Below are positions 18,584-27,383 of a stretch of DNA of 64,000 nt, piece after piece. Position numbers and translations under genes: made by a program. Each line of letters starts with the position of its first letter. Position 1 is the stretch's first letter. The stretch spans positions 186,001 through 250,000 of the forward strand of contig NZ_WUUL01000006.1 of assembly GCF_009831235.1 (NCBI RefSeq). Reading direction: 5' to 3'. This DNA comes from Shimazuella alba (GTDB taxonomy: Bacteria; Bacillota; Bacilli; Thermoactinomycetales; Thermoactinomycetaceae). Under the pieces are notes generated by a model. The model was not told where the DNA came from and ran no database searches. It worked only from the letters and a program-made list of their open reading frames with translations.

Positions 18584-19195
18584 TTGCCTAGAACAAAAGC
18601 ACAATACAAGGCAATGAGAGTGGCAACTAAAAACAAAATACATTCGTCTGCAATTAAACTGTTTGCTAAAAAAGGCTTTGCTGCAACCAGTGTTCAAGAT
18701 ATTGCATTTAGTGCAGGAATTAGCATAGGACTATTGTACAGACACTACAATACCAAAGAAGAATTATTTAATGATCTTGTATCCTATGCTGCAAAAGGAT
18801 TAGAAACATTGATTAAAAAGTTTCAAAGTGAAACAGCCCCAATTGAATTAATTCAACAATTTACTTTAGAAGTATTGCATGATCTTGAAAATGATGATGA
18901 ATTTGCACAATTTTTCATGATTATGAATCAATCTTCTGCTATAGAAGATCCTTCCCCACAAATTCAATATTTAAATAGCCAAAGTGAAGCAATGTTAGAA
19001 CAAACTGCTCGTCTTATAGAAAAAGGTCAAGAACTTGGTCAGTTCAAACAAGGAAATGCTTCCGAAATGGCATTTTACTATTTTGCATCCATACAGGGAT
19101 TAGCGATGATAAAATTTTCCATAAATGAACGGTTTATTACTCCAAGTCCTAAATTAGTAACAGCGTTTTTAATCAAGGAAGATTATTATAAATAG
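18584..19195 (+). CDS. TetR/AcrR-family regulator
   Basis: 203 residues. The N-terminal helix-turn-helix is VQDIAFSAGISIGLLYRHY with FATKxG-like context (LFAKKGFAATS). The start is taken as TTG at 18584, eight bases after GGAGGG, giving MPRTKAQYKAM as in many TetR proteins; an ATG 15 codons earlier lacks a site. It is probably the regulator of itself and the acetyltransferase, and is also a candidate for the operators at 9601-9646, though nothing in the sequence proves that. Confidence 0.88.
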   Translation: MPRTKAQYKAMRVATKNKIHSSAIKLFAKKGFAATSVQDIAFSAGISIGLLYRHYNTKEELFNDLVSYAAKGLETLIKKFQSETAPIELIQQFTLEVLHDLENDDEFAQFFMIMNQSSAIEDPSPQIQYLNSQSEAMLEQTARLIEKGQELGQFKQGNASEMAFYYFASIQGLAMIKFSINERFITPSPKLVTAFLIKEDYYK

Positions 19196-19668
19196 AGGAT
19201 CAAGCTTTCTTCGCATTGCATTTAATAAGGCATATACAATGAGACCCTGTGGTATCATTATCCCAAATACTATAGCACTACCAGTTATAAAGTGCTTTAC
19301 AAGTATTTTCGATATTTATGCATAAATTCTATGATTGTAAGGGTATTAAAGTGAATACCAAAAAGGTCATGGTACCTATCCGCTTCCACTTAAGCAACAA
19401 TTAGAAGGTGTCCAGTAGTAGGACAAATGTAATTCTGATCTTGCAATTAAATTGATGCCTATCTCATCTCAGAGAAAGGCATCAGACTGAAGGAAAAAAG
19501 CCATAGTACTGTGAAAGTTGTATGGATATCGCTGACTAAGATGCATCTAAATAATCACTAAGTTCTTAGGAACGTTTTGATCAAATACAGCTTTTCTTTG
19601 TAATTTTACGAACGCGGAAAGCATACTTACCAAGTGAATTTGAAGTATAAAATGACACATGATATCTA
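19196..19668. other. Gap with small remnants
   Basis: 473 bases. On the minus strand a 45-codon hydrophobic frame (about 19190-19310) with FITGSAIVFGIMIPQGLIVY looks like a scrap of a transporter. Around 19595-19630, CTTTGTAATTTT...ACGCGGAAAGCATA weakly resembles repeat family B. Nothing else was seen. Confidence 0.35.
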
Positions 19669-20001
19669 TTAATCAAGTAATCTTCTCTGAACCGCTTCCA
19701 CATACTCTTGTGCTTCTCGCAATCCAAGTTTGGAACGATCTCTTACCATCTTAATAGCTGTAACCTTCTTCCCTTCTATAAGAAGCAAGCGAACTTGCTC
19801 ATTCATCTGTTGGTCAGCAAAAGAAAAGACCTCTAATATCTTTTCATCCTCGCTTAGTTGCTCTGATCGATCTAACTGTTCCCATTTCTGTTTTCGCTGC
19901 TTTATCTGTTTTCTTCTATTGATGATAGTTTTAAAGATAGTAACGATTACAAGTAAAATTAACAACAAACTAAGTATTGCTTTGATCAGGTCCATATCCA
20001 T
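19669..20001 (-). CDS. Membrane-anchored protein with L7/L12 C-terminal-like domain
   Basis: About 110 residues: a membrane helix (LSLLLILLVIVTIF), a charged coiled segment, then LIEGKKVTAIKMVRDRSKLG with LREAQEYVEAV. That pattern matches the ribosomal L7/L12 C-terminal fold outside ribosomes. The start is taken at 20001, ten bases after GGAGG. Family members of this kind are common in Bacilli; their role is unknown. Confidence 0.65.
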   Translation of the reverse strand: MDMDLIKAILSLLLILLVIVTIFKTIINRRKQIKQRKQKWEQLDRSEQLSEDEKILEVFSFADQQMNEQVRLLLIEGKKVTAIKMVRDRSKLGLREAQEYVEAVQRRLLD

Positions 20002-20235
20002 CCATGTATAGCCTCCTGCTTTTCTATAGATGGATACCATTATACCATTACGATATTTCCGATTCTTTTAATATAATATAGAAAACTGCATCCTCTATTT
20101 TGTTTTATTATGATAATGACTGGAAGATTAGAAAAAACAATGAATTACCAAAATACCCTAAAATAGTCTCTATTCAATGCATATTCCATCAGGTAAACTG
20201 TATTTAAAAATAATATACCAGTAAGGAAGATAAGT

Positions 20236-20709
20236 ATGGAAACTGCAGAATTCACAATAGAATCCAGCAGAATAAAAGCATCGATTAACATTCTACTGCA
20301 TTTTTTTCGTTTATTTATCATATTTGGACCATTTACAGCTCTTCAAGTCACAAATGATCGATCACCATTTTCCATCGTGGTTATTGGATTCTTGCTGTTT
20401 TTGTTGTTTACTTGTGCTGATTGGGTTTGGTTATTTACTCGAAAGCCAATTGCTGCAGTAACTCCAGAGGGAATTTGGATATATCAAATACATAAACGCG
20501 TATTTTTCAATTGGACAGAAGCAAAAAAGTTTCAATTTAAAAGAGATTTGCTATTGCGTGGGGGTAGGATGATTTATTTTTATAATAAACCAGGGAAATA
20601 CCTTGGCTACATAAATACATCCAGAGCCATTTGGGATCGAAATCAGATAAAAGAAAAATTACAGCTTTATGCAAGATGTATTAACGACCGAAATAATTTG
20701 TGGGGCTGA
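20236..20709 (+). CDS. Hypothetical membrane protein, PH-like (STM3941-type)
   Basis: 157 residues: two membrane helices (about 15-35 and 48-68), then a soluble part with TPEGIWIYQIHKRVFFNWTE. This resembles the small PH-like domain of STM3941-family proteins (a PVA/TPEGI strand and a W-T/D-E turn). AAGGAAG precedes the ATG. The next small gene follows closely on the same strand. The function is unknown. Confidence 0.6.
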   Translation: METAEFTIESSRIKASINILLHFFRLFIIFGPFTALQVTNDRSPFSIVVIGFLLFLLFTCADWVWLFTRKPIAAVTPEGIWIYQIHKRVFFNWTEAKKFQFKRDLLLRGGRMIYFYNKPGKYLGYINTSRAIWDRNQIKEKLQLYARCINDRNNLWG

Positions 20710-20732
20710 AAAATAGAGCGAGGAGAGAAGCT

Positions 20733-20882
20733 ATGTCTGACAAAGAAGGAAAAAAAACAGAAGAAGCAACAACTGAAAAAGGATTTTGGGCATCTTTAAG
20801 GATTGAAGGTTATATTGAATTAATCCTTTGGGTCATCATCATAGTAAGTGGTATCTATAGTCTGATTCAATATTTCAATTGA
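20733..20882 (+). CDS. Small single-helix membrane protein
   Basis: 49 residues: a charged N-terminus (KEGKKTEEATTEKG) then one membrane helix (IELILWVIIIVSGIYSLI). GCGAGGAGAG lies just before the ATG. It lies 23 bases behind the preceding gene, so co-transcription is likely. The family is not recognised. Confidence 0.55.
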   Translation: MSDKEGKKTEEATTEKGFWASLRIEGYIELILWVIIIVSGIYSLIQYFN

Positions 20883-21030
20883 TAGAGAAATGTAAAACTA
20901 TCTATAACAACCATAAATAGTTTTTGCTAAACGCTGCCACTCAAAGATTTTAAAGATGCTTGTCACTATATTAGAAGACCACAGATTTTATCCATTTATA
21001 GTTAAGATACGATATAGCTTTTATCACAAA

Positions 21031-21061
21031 AAATCGCCTTCTCAATCTGAGGAGGCGATTT
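21031..21061. terminator. Terminator with repeat-A core
   Basis: Arms 21031-21044 and 21048-21061 pair with one G-T-type mismatch. The core TCGCCTTCTC/GAGGAGGCGA is shared with other terminators in the window. A T-rich stretch and ACTACACAC follow. Confidence 0.7.
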
Positions 21062-21184
21062 CTTCTACTAGGTAGTCATCACTACACACGATTATGATCT
21101 TCTCTCCAAGTTTTAATAGTTTTTTTGATTTCCTCAAGAGTTAAATTCCCTTTAACAGTTTTTTTACACAAATCAGGAAATTAT

Positions 21185-21382
21185 TCATCTGAAGCAAAAC
21201 GCAAGGCAACAATTTGTTTCATGGTTAACTGAGATCAAGTAGATTTCCTGTTCATGCATAGTAACGTAGATTTTCTTCTGCTCGAATCGCACGATCTTGT
21301 ACTGTCGTGGCAAACATTCGTGTAAAAAAGTCCAATGGTCGTGGTCAATGATAAGAGAAGGATCAGTGTTGAATCTGATCAA
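21185..21382 (-). CDS. Small protein of unknown function
   Basis: About 65 residues from a TTG at 21382, behind an excellent GAGGAGGG (an ATG 15 codons earlier lacks a site). The sequence has IRFNTDPSLIIDHDHWTFLH and a cysteine pair near the end. No family is recognised. Beyond its stop, a 30-codon frame with GNLTLEEIKKTIKTWRE continues on the same strand and may be a detached end of this or another gene. Confidence 0.4.
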   Translation of the reverse strand: MIRFNTDPSLIIDHDHWTFLHECLPRQYKIVRFEQKKIYVTMHEQEIYLISVNHETNCCLAFCFR

Positions 21383-21520
21383 TGTACCCTCCTCAAACAT
21401 GGACATCCCCAATAAAAAACGCTGCAAAAATAGTTAATAGCGACAATTAGGAAAAACCGTGGGTTTCTAATAATCTATATCTCTCAGAACAGATATTATC
21501 CCCCGATAGCAACGAGGAAT

Positions 21521-22150
21521 TCAAATGCATGTTTTTACCCCGAAGCCTATTAATATTACTCCAATAGATTTTTGAAGGATTTTTTGAATTTTAGGTTTTA
21601 TGAACCACTTTTTCACTTGATCTAAAAGATAAATCAAGATTAAAAACCAACTCACTGCTATTATAGTAAGAATGAAACCGAAGCCAATTAATTGTTGATT
21701 GATATTTTCATTCAGATCAATAAACTGAGGTATAAAAGTTATGTAGACCAAAACCGTTTTAGGATTAAGAATATTACTAAGTACTCCTTGTAAATAGGAT
21801 TTTCTCCTATGGCGTGATGACTTGTCAGTAAAACGCTGACATTCAGCTTGGACAGCTTCTAATGAAAATGTATTTTTATCTAAAAATACCTGTATACCTA
21901 TATAAAACAAGTATGCAGCTCCGAGGTACTTGATTACATTGAACAGAATTACTGACTGGACAACGACAACTGACAAACCGAGAACAGCAATAATAGTCCA
22001 GCAAGTTAGACCTGTGGCTATCCCGAGTATCGTAGAATATCCAGCTTTTGTTCCATGGTTGAGCGTATTTTTCATAATAAGAACTGTATCTGCACCAGGT
22101 AACATAGACATCATAAAGGCCATTAAGATGTATGCAAACAAATTATCCAT
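21521..22150 (-). CDS. LysE/RhtB-family exporter
   Basis: 209 residues with about six membrane helices and the family N-terminus (MMSMLPGADTVLIMKNTLNHG, with the GxxxxGI motif in the next segment, TILGIATG). The ribosome site GGGGAGGAG precedes the ATG. It is the third gene of an operon behind AraC and DUF2000 genes. The family exports amino acids or similar amphiphiles. Confidence 0.9.
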   Translation of the reverse strand: MDNLFAYILMAFMMSMLPGADTVLIMKNTLNHGTKAGYSTILGIATGLTCWTIIAVLGLSVVVVQSVILFNVIKYLGAAYLFYIGIQVFLDKNTFSLEAVQAECQRFTDKSSRHRRKSYLQGVLSNILNPKTVLVYITFIPQFIDLNENINQQLIGFGFILTIIAVSWFLILIYLLDQVKKWFIKPKIQKILQKSIGVILIGFGVKTCI

Positions 22151-22225
22151 TCTACTCCTCCCCTTTTACATCCATTCTTTAGATACTCCATTATAAGGAG
22201 AATGAACTATAAATCTAGTTCCTAT

Positions 22226-22648
22226 CTACCTAAGTAGAGGCAAACCTCCTGTTAAACGATTTACTTTTTTCTTATCCCCATAGATTCCCAGACCTAAGTA
22301 ACGATAGCTATTTTTGGATATTTTCTGTAGTTTCGCTATGTATTCTTCGTACGTTTTACAGCTTTGCGCGGTGTCTGAAAAATCTACGACAATGAGATCA
22401 GCAAACTCTTCTGTCCTAGTCTTATCTCTTAACCCATGGAGAAGGTCAGCACTTCCTTTTAAAATTGGAACTGGTGTTTTTACAATTCCCAAGTGTTCAA
22501 TACCTGAATGATCTATTACTCTGCTGCCTACTATGTCGGGAGCATACTTCCCAACGGTAATACCCAAGATTGCTGCTGTATTGGCGATCAAACCTAGAGG
22601 TAGATTTTCATCGATGACAAGTACGCATTTTGTTTCAAAATTACTCAT
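22226..22648 (-). CDS. DUF2000-family protein
   Basis: 140 residues with the DUF2000 signature: CVLVIDENLPLGLIANTAAI near the start and PVPILKG in the middle. Its start overlaps the AraC stop by one base (TAATG), so it is translationally coupled. The fold is related to peptidyl-tRNA hydrolase II-like proteins, and the role is unknown. The operon suggests it acts with the LysE exporter. Confidence 0.85.
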   Translation of the reverse strand: MSNFETKCVLVIDENLPLGLIANTAAILGITVGKYAPDIVGSRVIDHSGIEHLGIVKTPVPILKGSADLLHGLRDKTRTEEFADLIVVDFSDTAQSCKTYEEYIAKLQKISKNSYRYLGLGIYGDKKKVNRLTGGLPLLR

Positions 22649-23475
22649 TATGATACTCCTTCATTTTCAAAAATTCTCATATATTGCTTTGGTGTTAACC
22701 CCACTTGTCTTTTAAAAAATTTAGTTAAGTGACTTTGATCGCTAAACCCTGTTAAAAAACTCACTTCGATAGGCTTTACACCTTGTTCCAGAAGTTTTTT
22801 TGCATGATTTACTCGAATCGTTTCTAGGTAGCTGTAAGGGGAGATACCCTTTTGTTTTGTAAATGATCTTAGTAAGTGAAACTTGCTCCATCCTGTTAAG
22901 TTACTTAGATCATTAAGTGTAATTGTTTTTGTATAATTTTCCTCCAGATAGTTACATATTGTTTTGATTTCGTTAGAGGTTTCTGAAACTGATGAATGGA
23001 TGGTAAGATCAGAATGCATCTGGATAAGTTCTTCCAATAAGTATAAAAATAGCTCTTCCTTCTTAAGCTCACTGTCACCCTGCGAAATTTTTAAATGCAG
23101 CTCCCTTAAATTACATACAATCTCACTATGATATAAGACGTTTTGTTGGAAGCATGGAAGGCATTCATTATCATTAATTTCTAACATTGCCTTTTTCATA
23201 ACTTCTGGTGTCACATTGATGCAGCGATAATCTAACGATTTGCCGTCTATCTGCTCGCAACTGTGAGTATCATAAGGGTTGAACAATAATAAATCTCCTG
23301 GATTTATGATGTATTCTTCACCTTTGCAAACCAAATAACGCTGACCTTTTTCAATAAAACCGATCACATAATACTCATGAAAATGAGCAGGAAACTTTTG
23401 CATGATCCCCTTAAATCGATAGGCTTCGATGTTTAAATCAGAATCAAGATAAACGGTTCGGATTTCATTTAACAT
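22648..23475 (-). CDS. AraC-family regulator with N-terminal cupin
   Basis: 275 residues. The N-terminal ligand domain has FPAHFHEYYVIGFIEKG (cupin HxH-like). Two C-terminal helix-turn-helix units follow: TLNDLSNLTGWSKFHLLRSF, then PIEVSFLTGFSDQSHLTKFF and the GLTPKQY ending. TAGGAGG precedes the ATG. It is first in the operon with DUF2000 and LysE genes, so it likely senses the exported compound. Confidence 0.92.
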   Translation of the reverse strand: MLNEIRTVYLDSDLNIEAYRFKGIMQKFPAHFHEYYVIGFIEKGQRYLVCKGEEYIINPGDLLLFNPYDTHSCEQIDGKSLDYRCINVTPEVMKKAMLEINDNECLPCFQQNVLYHSEIVCNLRELHLKISQGDSELKKEELFLYLLEELIQMHSDLTIHSSVSETSNEIKTICNYLEENYTKTITLNDLSNLTGWSKFHLLRSFTKQKGISPYSYLETIRVNHAKKLLEQGVKPIEVSFLTGFSDQSHLTKFFKRQVGLTPKQYMRIFENEGVS

Positions 23476-23675
23476 CCAGCCATCCTCCTACACTGTAATA
23501 ACATCCTAAAAATATCATGTGCTAAAAAATTTTTCTTGTATAATATTGCTCTTGAAATTGTAATTCAGTTGTCCCTAAATATAAAAATTTTGCCATGTCA
23601 TATTGATAGCTGATCTTAATAAGTTTGATTAAATTAGCAGATGCAATATAAATACATACCAGCTCAGGTCTAGTA

Positions 23676-23731
23676 TTGACAACAATATCATTTAATAATA
23701 TATTATTAAATGATATATCATTAAATGATAT
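23676..23731 (+). promoter_or_regulatory. Promoter of the esterase gene with three 15-bp iterons
   Basis: -35 TTGACA (23676-23681) and -10 TATATT (23699-23704) are 17 bases apart. Three units at 23685, 23700 and 23715, each 15 bases, follow ATATCATTnAATGAT. With the next two bases each forms a near-perfect 17-bp dyad. The first two together make a perfect 32-bp palindrome (23685-23716). A repressor array is likely. Confidence 0.7.
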
Positions 23732-23834
23732 ACACTATCCATAAGATTTCTGATTAAAGGGAGGCGTGTTCACTTATATAAATAAATTGGTACCTCTACT
23801 ATTTGACAAGCTTAAGAGATTGGAGAGATACAAT

Positions 23835-25247
23835 ATGAAAAAACGATTTAGCTCGATTGCATGGATGATAATCTTTTGTTTGCTTACCCTTTCACTTGTT
23901 CCTATAGGAGAAGAAGTAAGTGCAGAAAATGAGGAAAATCCAAAGTGGTCTCAGTGGTTACAAAAAAATGCCTTCCCAATCAAAAAGCTTGATTCAACAA
24001 GTAAAGATGCCTATGAGGATTTAGGTTTTCTAAAAAAAGTATTAAAAGGTAAACGAATTGTACTTCTAGGTGAAAGTTCCCATGGTGCTGCAGAATTTAA
24101 TTCAACCAAAGTTCGACTCATAAAGTATCTTCATGAGAAGTTAGGTTATAAAGTGCTCGCTTTTGAATCAGGGCTTGCTGAGACAAATGCATCGGATGCA
24201 CAAATGACTACTACTGCACCAATTAAAATGATGCAAGATTCCCTTTACCCTGTCTGGTATACACAAGAAGTATCTCATCTTTTTGAATACATGAAAAAAG
24301 AGAAAAAAGAAAGAACACCTCTATCGTTAGCAGGAATTGATATGCAGCCAACAGGATCCTACGCTGCCTTCTTGAAAAATTGGTTCCAAACCATCGATTC
24401 TAGTATAGGAGATAAAGCTCATCTATTGGAACAAAAGTATTTAGGTTTGCTGACTCTTTCTAATACAGATACTTTTAATCGAGAACAAACAAAGATGATT
24501 CAAGAATACAAGGAATTGAGTCAATTTGTGCAAAAAAATAAGAAGGAGTTAGCAAAAGCATATCCCAATTCCCCGCATATGATTAGAGTCACACAGTATG
24601 TGTTACAAGATCGAATTTATTCCATGGAACACGGGATGAAATTCTTAGTATGGAGTAATAAATATGTGAAAGAAAACAATGCTGAACTTGCAAACAAATA
24701 TTTTGATCAATTCTCTGAAGCTAGAGATGAAGCAATGGCTAAACATTTAACATGGCTTACAGAAAAGCTCTATCCAAAACAAAAAATAATAGTTTGGGCA
24801 CATAATCTTCATATTCGTAAAGCCAATACAAAAGCAGAAAATCCATATCGAAGTTCTGTGGTAACTTTTGGACAACTTCTACCTAAAAAAATCAAAGATC
24901 AATCGTATGTTATTGGCTTATATATGAATCGAGGAGTATCAGCATTTAATAATAGACAACCAGCACCAGTACGCTTTCCTCATCCAAAAGGCACGATGGA
25001 ATCTATTCTTGGGAATTCGGGATATAAGAATATTTTTGTAGACATGAAAAATCAACAGAAAAAAGAAGGAACATCTTGGATGTTCACGAAACGTGCTGCT
25101 CTTGATTGGGGAACGTGGGAAGAACAAATAATCCCTACAGAACAATTTGATGGAATTCTTTTCATTGATAAAGTTCACATGCCTAAGTATGTGAGCAATA
25201 CAATTTCACACATTCCAGAAAGGAAACTTTATAAAAGAATTCCATAA
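23835..25247 (+). CDS. Secreted erythromycin-esterase-family protein
   Basis: 470 residues. A signal peptide (MKKRFSSIAWMII to EEVSA) is followed by the Ere-family core: LLGESSHGAAEF (catalytic-His motif), AFESGLAE, LAGIDMQP and IIVWAHNLHI. The start at 23835 follows GGAGAG; an upstream frame extension has no site. Ere enzymes hydrolyse the macrolactone of erythromycin, but many family members have other or unknown activities, and classical EreA/B are cytoplasmic whereas this one appears exported. It lies behind a tightly operator-covered promoter. Confidence 0.88.
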   Translation: MKKRFSSIAWMIIFCLLTLSLVPIGEEVSAENEENPKWSQWLQKNAFPIKKLDSTSKDAYEDLGFLKKVLKGKRIVLLGESSHGAAEFNSTKVRLIKYLHEKLGYKVLAFESGLAETNASDAQMTTTAPIKMMQDSLYPVWYTQEVSHLFEYMKKEKKERTPLSLAGIDMQPTGSYAAFLKNWFQTIDSSIGDKAHLLEQKYLGLLTLSNTDTFNREQTKMIQEYKELSQFVQKNKKELAKAYPNSPHMIRVTQYVLQDRIYSMEHGMKFLVWSNKYVKENNAELANKYFDQFSEARDEAMAKHLTWLTEKLYPKQKIIVWAHNLHIRKANTKAENPYRSSVVTFGQLLPKKIKDQSYVIGLYMNRGVSAFNNRQPAPVRFPHPKGTMESILGNSGYKNIFVDMKNQQKKEGTSWMFTKRAALDWGTWEEQIIPTEQFDGILFIDKVHMPKYVSNTISHIPERKLYKRIP

Positions 25248-25330
25248 AGTCCTCTGAGTGAGATAGTAAGCTTAATGAAACGTTTGAAATGTTAATATAA
25301 AATAAAGATGCCTTAGAAAGGGAGATGTAT

Positions 25331-25504
25331 GTGTCTAATAAAAAAGAAACAAAAAGAGGAAAAGGAATTGCATTAGGTATATCATTGGGAGTTTGTTTTG
25401 GAGTTGCTATTGGTCTGATCATGGATAATTTAGCAATGGGGATCGGGATTGGAATGTGTGGAGGAATAGCAATCGGGTCGATCCTAGAATTTAAAAAATC
25501 TTAG
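25331..25504 (+). CDS. Small glycine-zipper membrane protein
   Basis: 57 residues from GTG 25331, six bases after AAAGGGAG. After a basic start (NKKETKRGKG) comes a long Gly/Ile/Val pattern, ALGISLGVCFGVAIGLIMD and MGIGIGMCGGIAIGSI, which packs as a glycine zipper in membranes. Such small proteins are common in Bacillales, with no known function. It follows the esterase gene by 83 bases and may be co-transcribed. Confidence 0.65.
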   Translation: MSNKKETKRGKGIALGISLGVCFGVAIGLIMDNLAMGIGIGMCGGIAIGSILEFKKS

Positions 25505-25598
25505 ACTATTTAAAAATAGTATATGTCTTCAGAACAAGCTGTAGGTTTCAGAAAACATGAACGAATTCTCACCAAACTCGTCCTTTTTATTTCATGTT

Positions 25599-25637
25599 AA
25601 GACCACTTCTTCATCAATTTTAGAAGTGGTCTTTTTC
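25599..25637 (+). terminator. Rho-independent terminator
   Basis: A perfect 12-bp stem, AAGACCACTTCT (25599-25610) with its complement at 25622-25633, is followed by a T run. It ends the esterase/small-protein transcript. Confidence 0.85.
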
Positions 25638-25749
25638 TGCTATTCGCTTCGTTTTGCAGAGAGTATCTAATAATATTTTCACCATAGACGATTGTATCGA
25701 TGTAGAAAGACTTTCAAAAAAAATTGATTAGAAGTGAGACGATGTGTCT

Positions 25750-26910
25750 TCACTTTGCAATTTCTTTAGAAGTTAAATGTGAAGTTATAAATGTTGCAAC
25801 AATCGCGATTACAATCCCAAATGCCCCTATCCAAGTGATAGAAACCAATGAAAATTTCTCAACAAGAATACCGCCTAGTCCTGCACCAAAAGCAATTGCA
25901 AATTGCTGAATCGACTGATTTAATCCGATTAATACACTAGACGACTCAGGCTCTATTGTAGCTAGATGATATTGCTGTGTTGGTCCAGTAGACCATGCCG
26001 CAAATGACCAAAAAATTAGAATTGCCAATACACCGAAATATGAGTTGGTCACTAGAGAAAGCATAATAAGCATAATGATATGTAGTACCATTCCCCCAGT
26101 TAGCGTAATGGAAACACCCCATCGATCAATACTATATCCACCAAACTTGGAACCAAACAAGCTAGCGATACCAAATATAAGAAACGTTCCACTAAGCAGT
26201 TTACTGTTTATTCCTGAAACTGTAAGTAGGTAAGGTGTTAAATATGTGTATACAATAGAGTAACCTCCTAGCCAGAAAAAAGTGATGGATAATGCCATGA
26301 TCACTTTTGGTTTTTTCAAGAGAGCAATCTGTTGAAGTAGAGATACAGGTTTATCCCCTGTTGTACTTGGGATAGCAAAGTATATTATGATCATTGCTAT
26401 CAATCCGAGTAGTCCAATTCCTAAAAAGATATCCTTCCAGTCAAATAATTCTGCTGTTACCCTTCCTAGAGGAACACCAATTATAAGTGCAGCTGTAAAA
26501 CCTGTTATTACAGTTGCAATTGCCCTACCCTGCTTCCCTTGTGAAGCGATCTTCGTAGCAATCGTTACTGCATTCACAAGAACCATTCCAGCTCCCAATG
26601 CGGTAATAACCCGTGCAACAATAAACCACGCATAACTTGGTAATACAAATGCTATGATATTTCCCAGTACAAACAACCCAAGAGAGAAGATCATTAACTT
26701 ATGTCTATCCATACTTGCTGTTAATGCCATAAGAATGGGTGTAAAAATCGCATAAACAAGCGCAAAAATCGTAACTAACTGTCCAGCAATGGCTAAAGGA
26801 ATGTGAAGATCATTTGCAATATTATCCAATATACCTGAAATGATGTACTCCGAAGTCCCAACTAAAAAACTGACAATAGATAGAATAAATATTTTCCAAT
26901 TGTTAGACAA
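25750..26910 (-). CDS. MFS exporter, DHA1 (AraJ/YbcL-like)
   Basis: 386 residues, twelve predicted helices, beginning ILSIVSFLVGTSEYIISGIL (the G-T-x-E-Y/F start of the AraJ/NepI/YbcL group). The motif GAGMVLVNAVTIATK lies in helix 4-5. AAGGAGTGG precedes the ATG. It is downstream of an ArsR-family gene on the same strand, with two inverted repeats between them. It is a probable drug or sugar efflux pump. Confidence 0.88.
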   Translation of the reverse strand: MSNNWKIFILSIVSFLVGTSEYIISGILDNIANDLHIPLAIAGQLVTIFALVYAIFTPILMALTASMDRHKLMIFSLGLFVLGNIIAFVLPSYAWFIVARVITALGAGMVLVNAVTIATKIASQGKQGRAIATVITGFTAALIIGVPLGRVTAELFDWKDIFLGIGLLGLIAMIIIYFAIPSTTGDKPVSLLQQIALLKKPKVIMALSITFFWLGGYSIVYTYLTPYLLTVSGINSKLLSGTFLIFGIASLFGSKFGGYSIDRWGVSITLTGGMVLHIIMLIMLSLVTNSYFGVLAILIFWSFAAWSTGPTQQYHLATIEPESSSVLIGLNQSIQQFAIAFGAGLGGILVEKFSLVSITWIGAFGIVIAIVATFITSHLTSKEIAK

Positions 26911-26935
26911 AATATTCCACTCCTTTTATATTATA

Positions 26936-27004
26936 AACATATCTAGATAAATAGATATGTTAGTAAAAAATATGTCCAAATATCCATATAATTGGATATT
27001 TGGA
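26936..27004. promoter_or_regulatory. Two inverted repeats before the MFS gene
   Basis: AACATATCTA-6-TAGATATGTT (26936-26961) and TCCAAATATCCA-6-TGGATATTTGGA (26975-27004) are both perfect. They lie between the ArsR-family gene and the exporter and are probable operators for that regulator. Confidence 0.6.
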
Positions 27005-27046
27005 TGTAGGATAAAGCTAAATTCCATTAAAAAATCAACGTTATTT

Positions 27047-27349
27047 TCATATCTCTCTTTTCAAAAGCTCAGCAATTTCACCAATGGCTCTCTCATCTCT
27101 TTTGTAGTAAGTATACTTTCCTATTCGCTCAGCCTGAATAAGTCCAGCTCGTAAAAGTATGGAGAGATACTGCGAAGCAGTCGATTGCGTCATTTTCAAT
27201 CGTTGTGTAATTTGATTCACGCATACCCCTGTTTTTCTCATATCAATCCCTTCGTGAGGCACAAAATGACGATCTGGCTCCTTCAACCATTGCAAAATTT
27301 GCAATCTTGATTCATTGGACAAAGCTTTAAAGATTATAATTGGTTCCAT
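27047..27349 (-). CDS. ArsR-family regulator (leaderless)
   Basis: About 100 residues starting MEPIIIFKALSNESRLQILQ, with the ArsR winged helix QITQRLKMTQSTASQYLSI. Cysteine occurs only as GVCVNQI, so there is no clear metal site. No ribosome site precedes ATG 27349, and the promoter places the transcription start at or within one base of it. A frame eight codons longer also lacks a site. It is a likely repressor of the MFS gene downstream. Confidence 0.85.
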   Translation of the reverse strand: MEPIIIFKALSNESRLQILQWLKEPDRHFVPHEGIDMRKTGVCVNQITQRLKMTQSTASQYLSILLRAGLIQAERIGKYTYYKRDERAIGEIAELLKREI

Positions 27350-27355
27350 GTAATA

Positions 27356-27383
27356 ATCATATAATAAAATCACGATATGTCAA
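27356..27383 (-). promoter_or_regulatory. Promoter giving a leaderless ArsR transcript
   Basis: On the minus strand, -35 TTGACA (27378-27383) and -10 TATGAT (27356-27361) are 16 bases apart. Only six bases separate the -10 from the ATG at 27349. Confidence 0.65.

Noticed and set aside
21086-21184. 30-codon minus-strand frame with EEIKKTIKTWRE
   Set aside because: No start with a ribosome site; too short to call, only mentioned under its neighbour.
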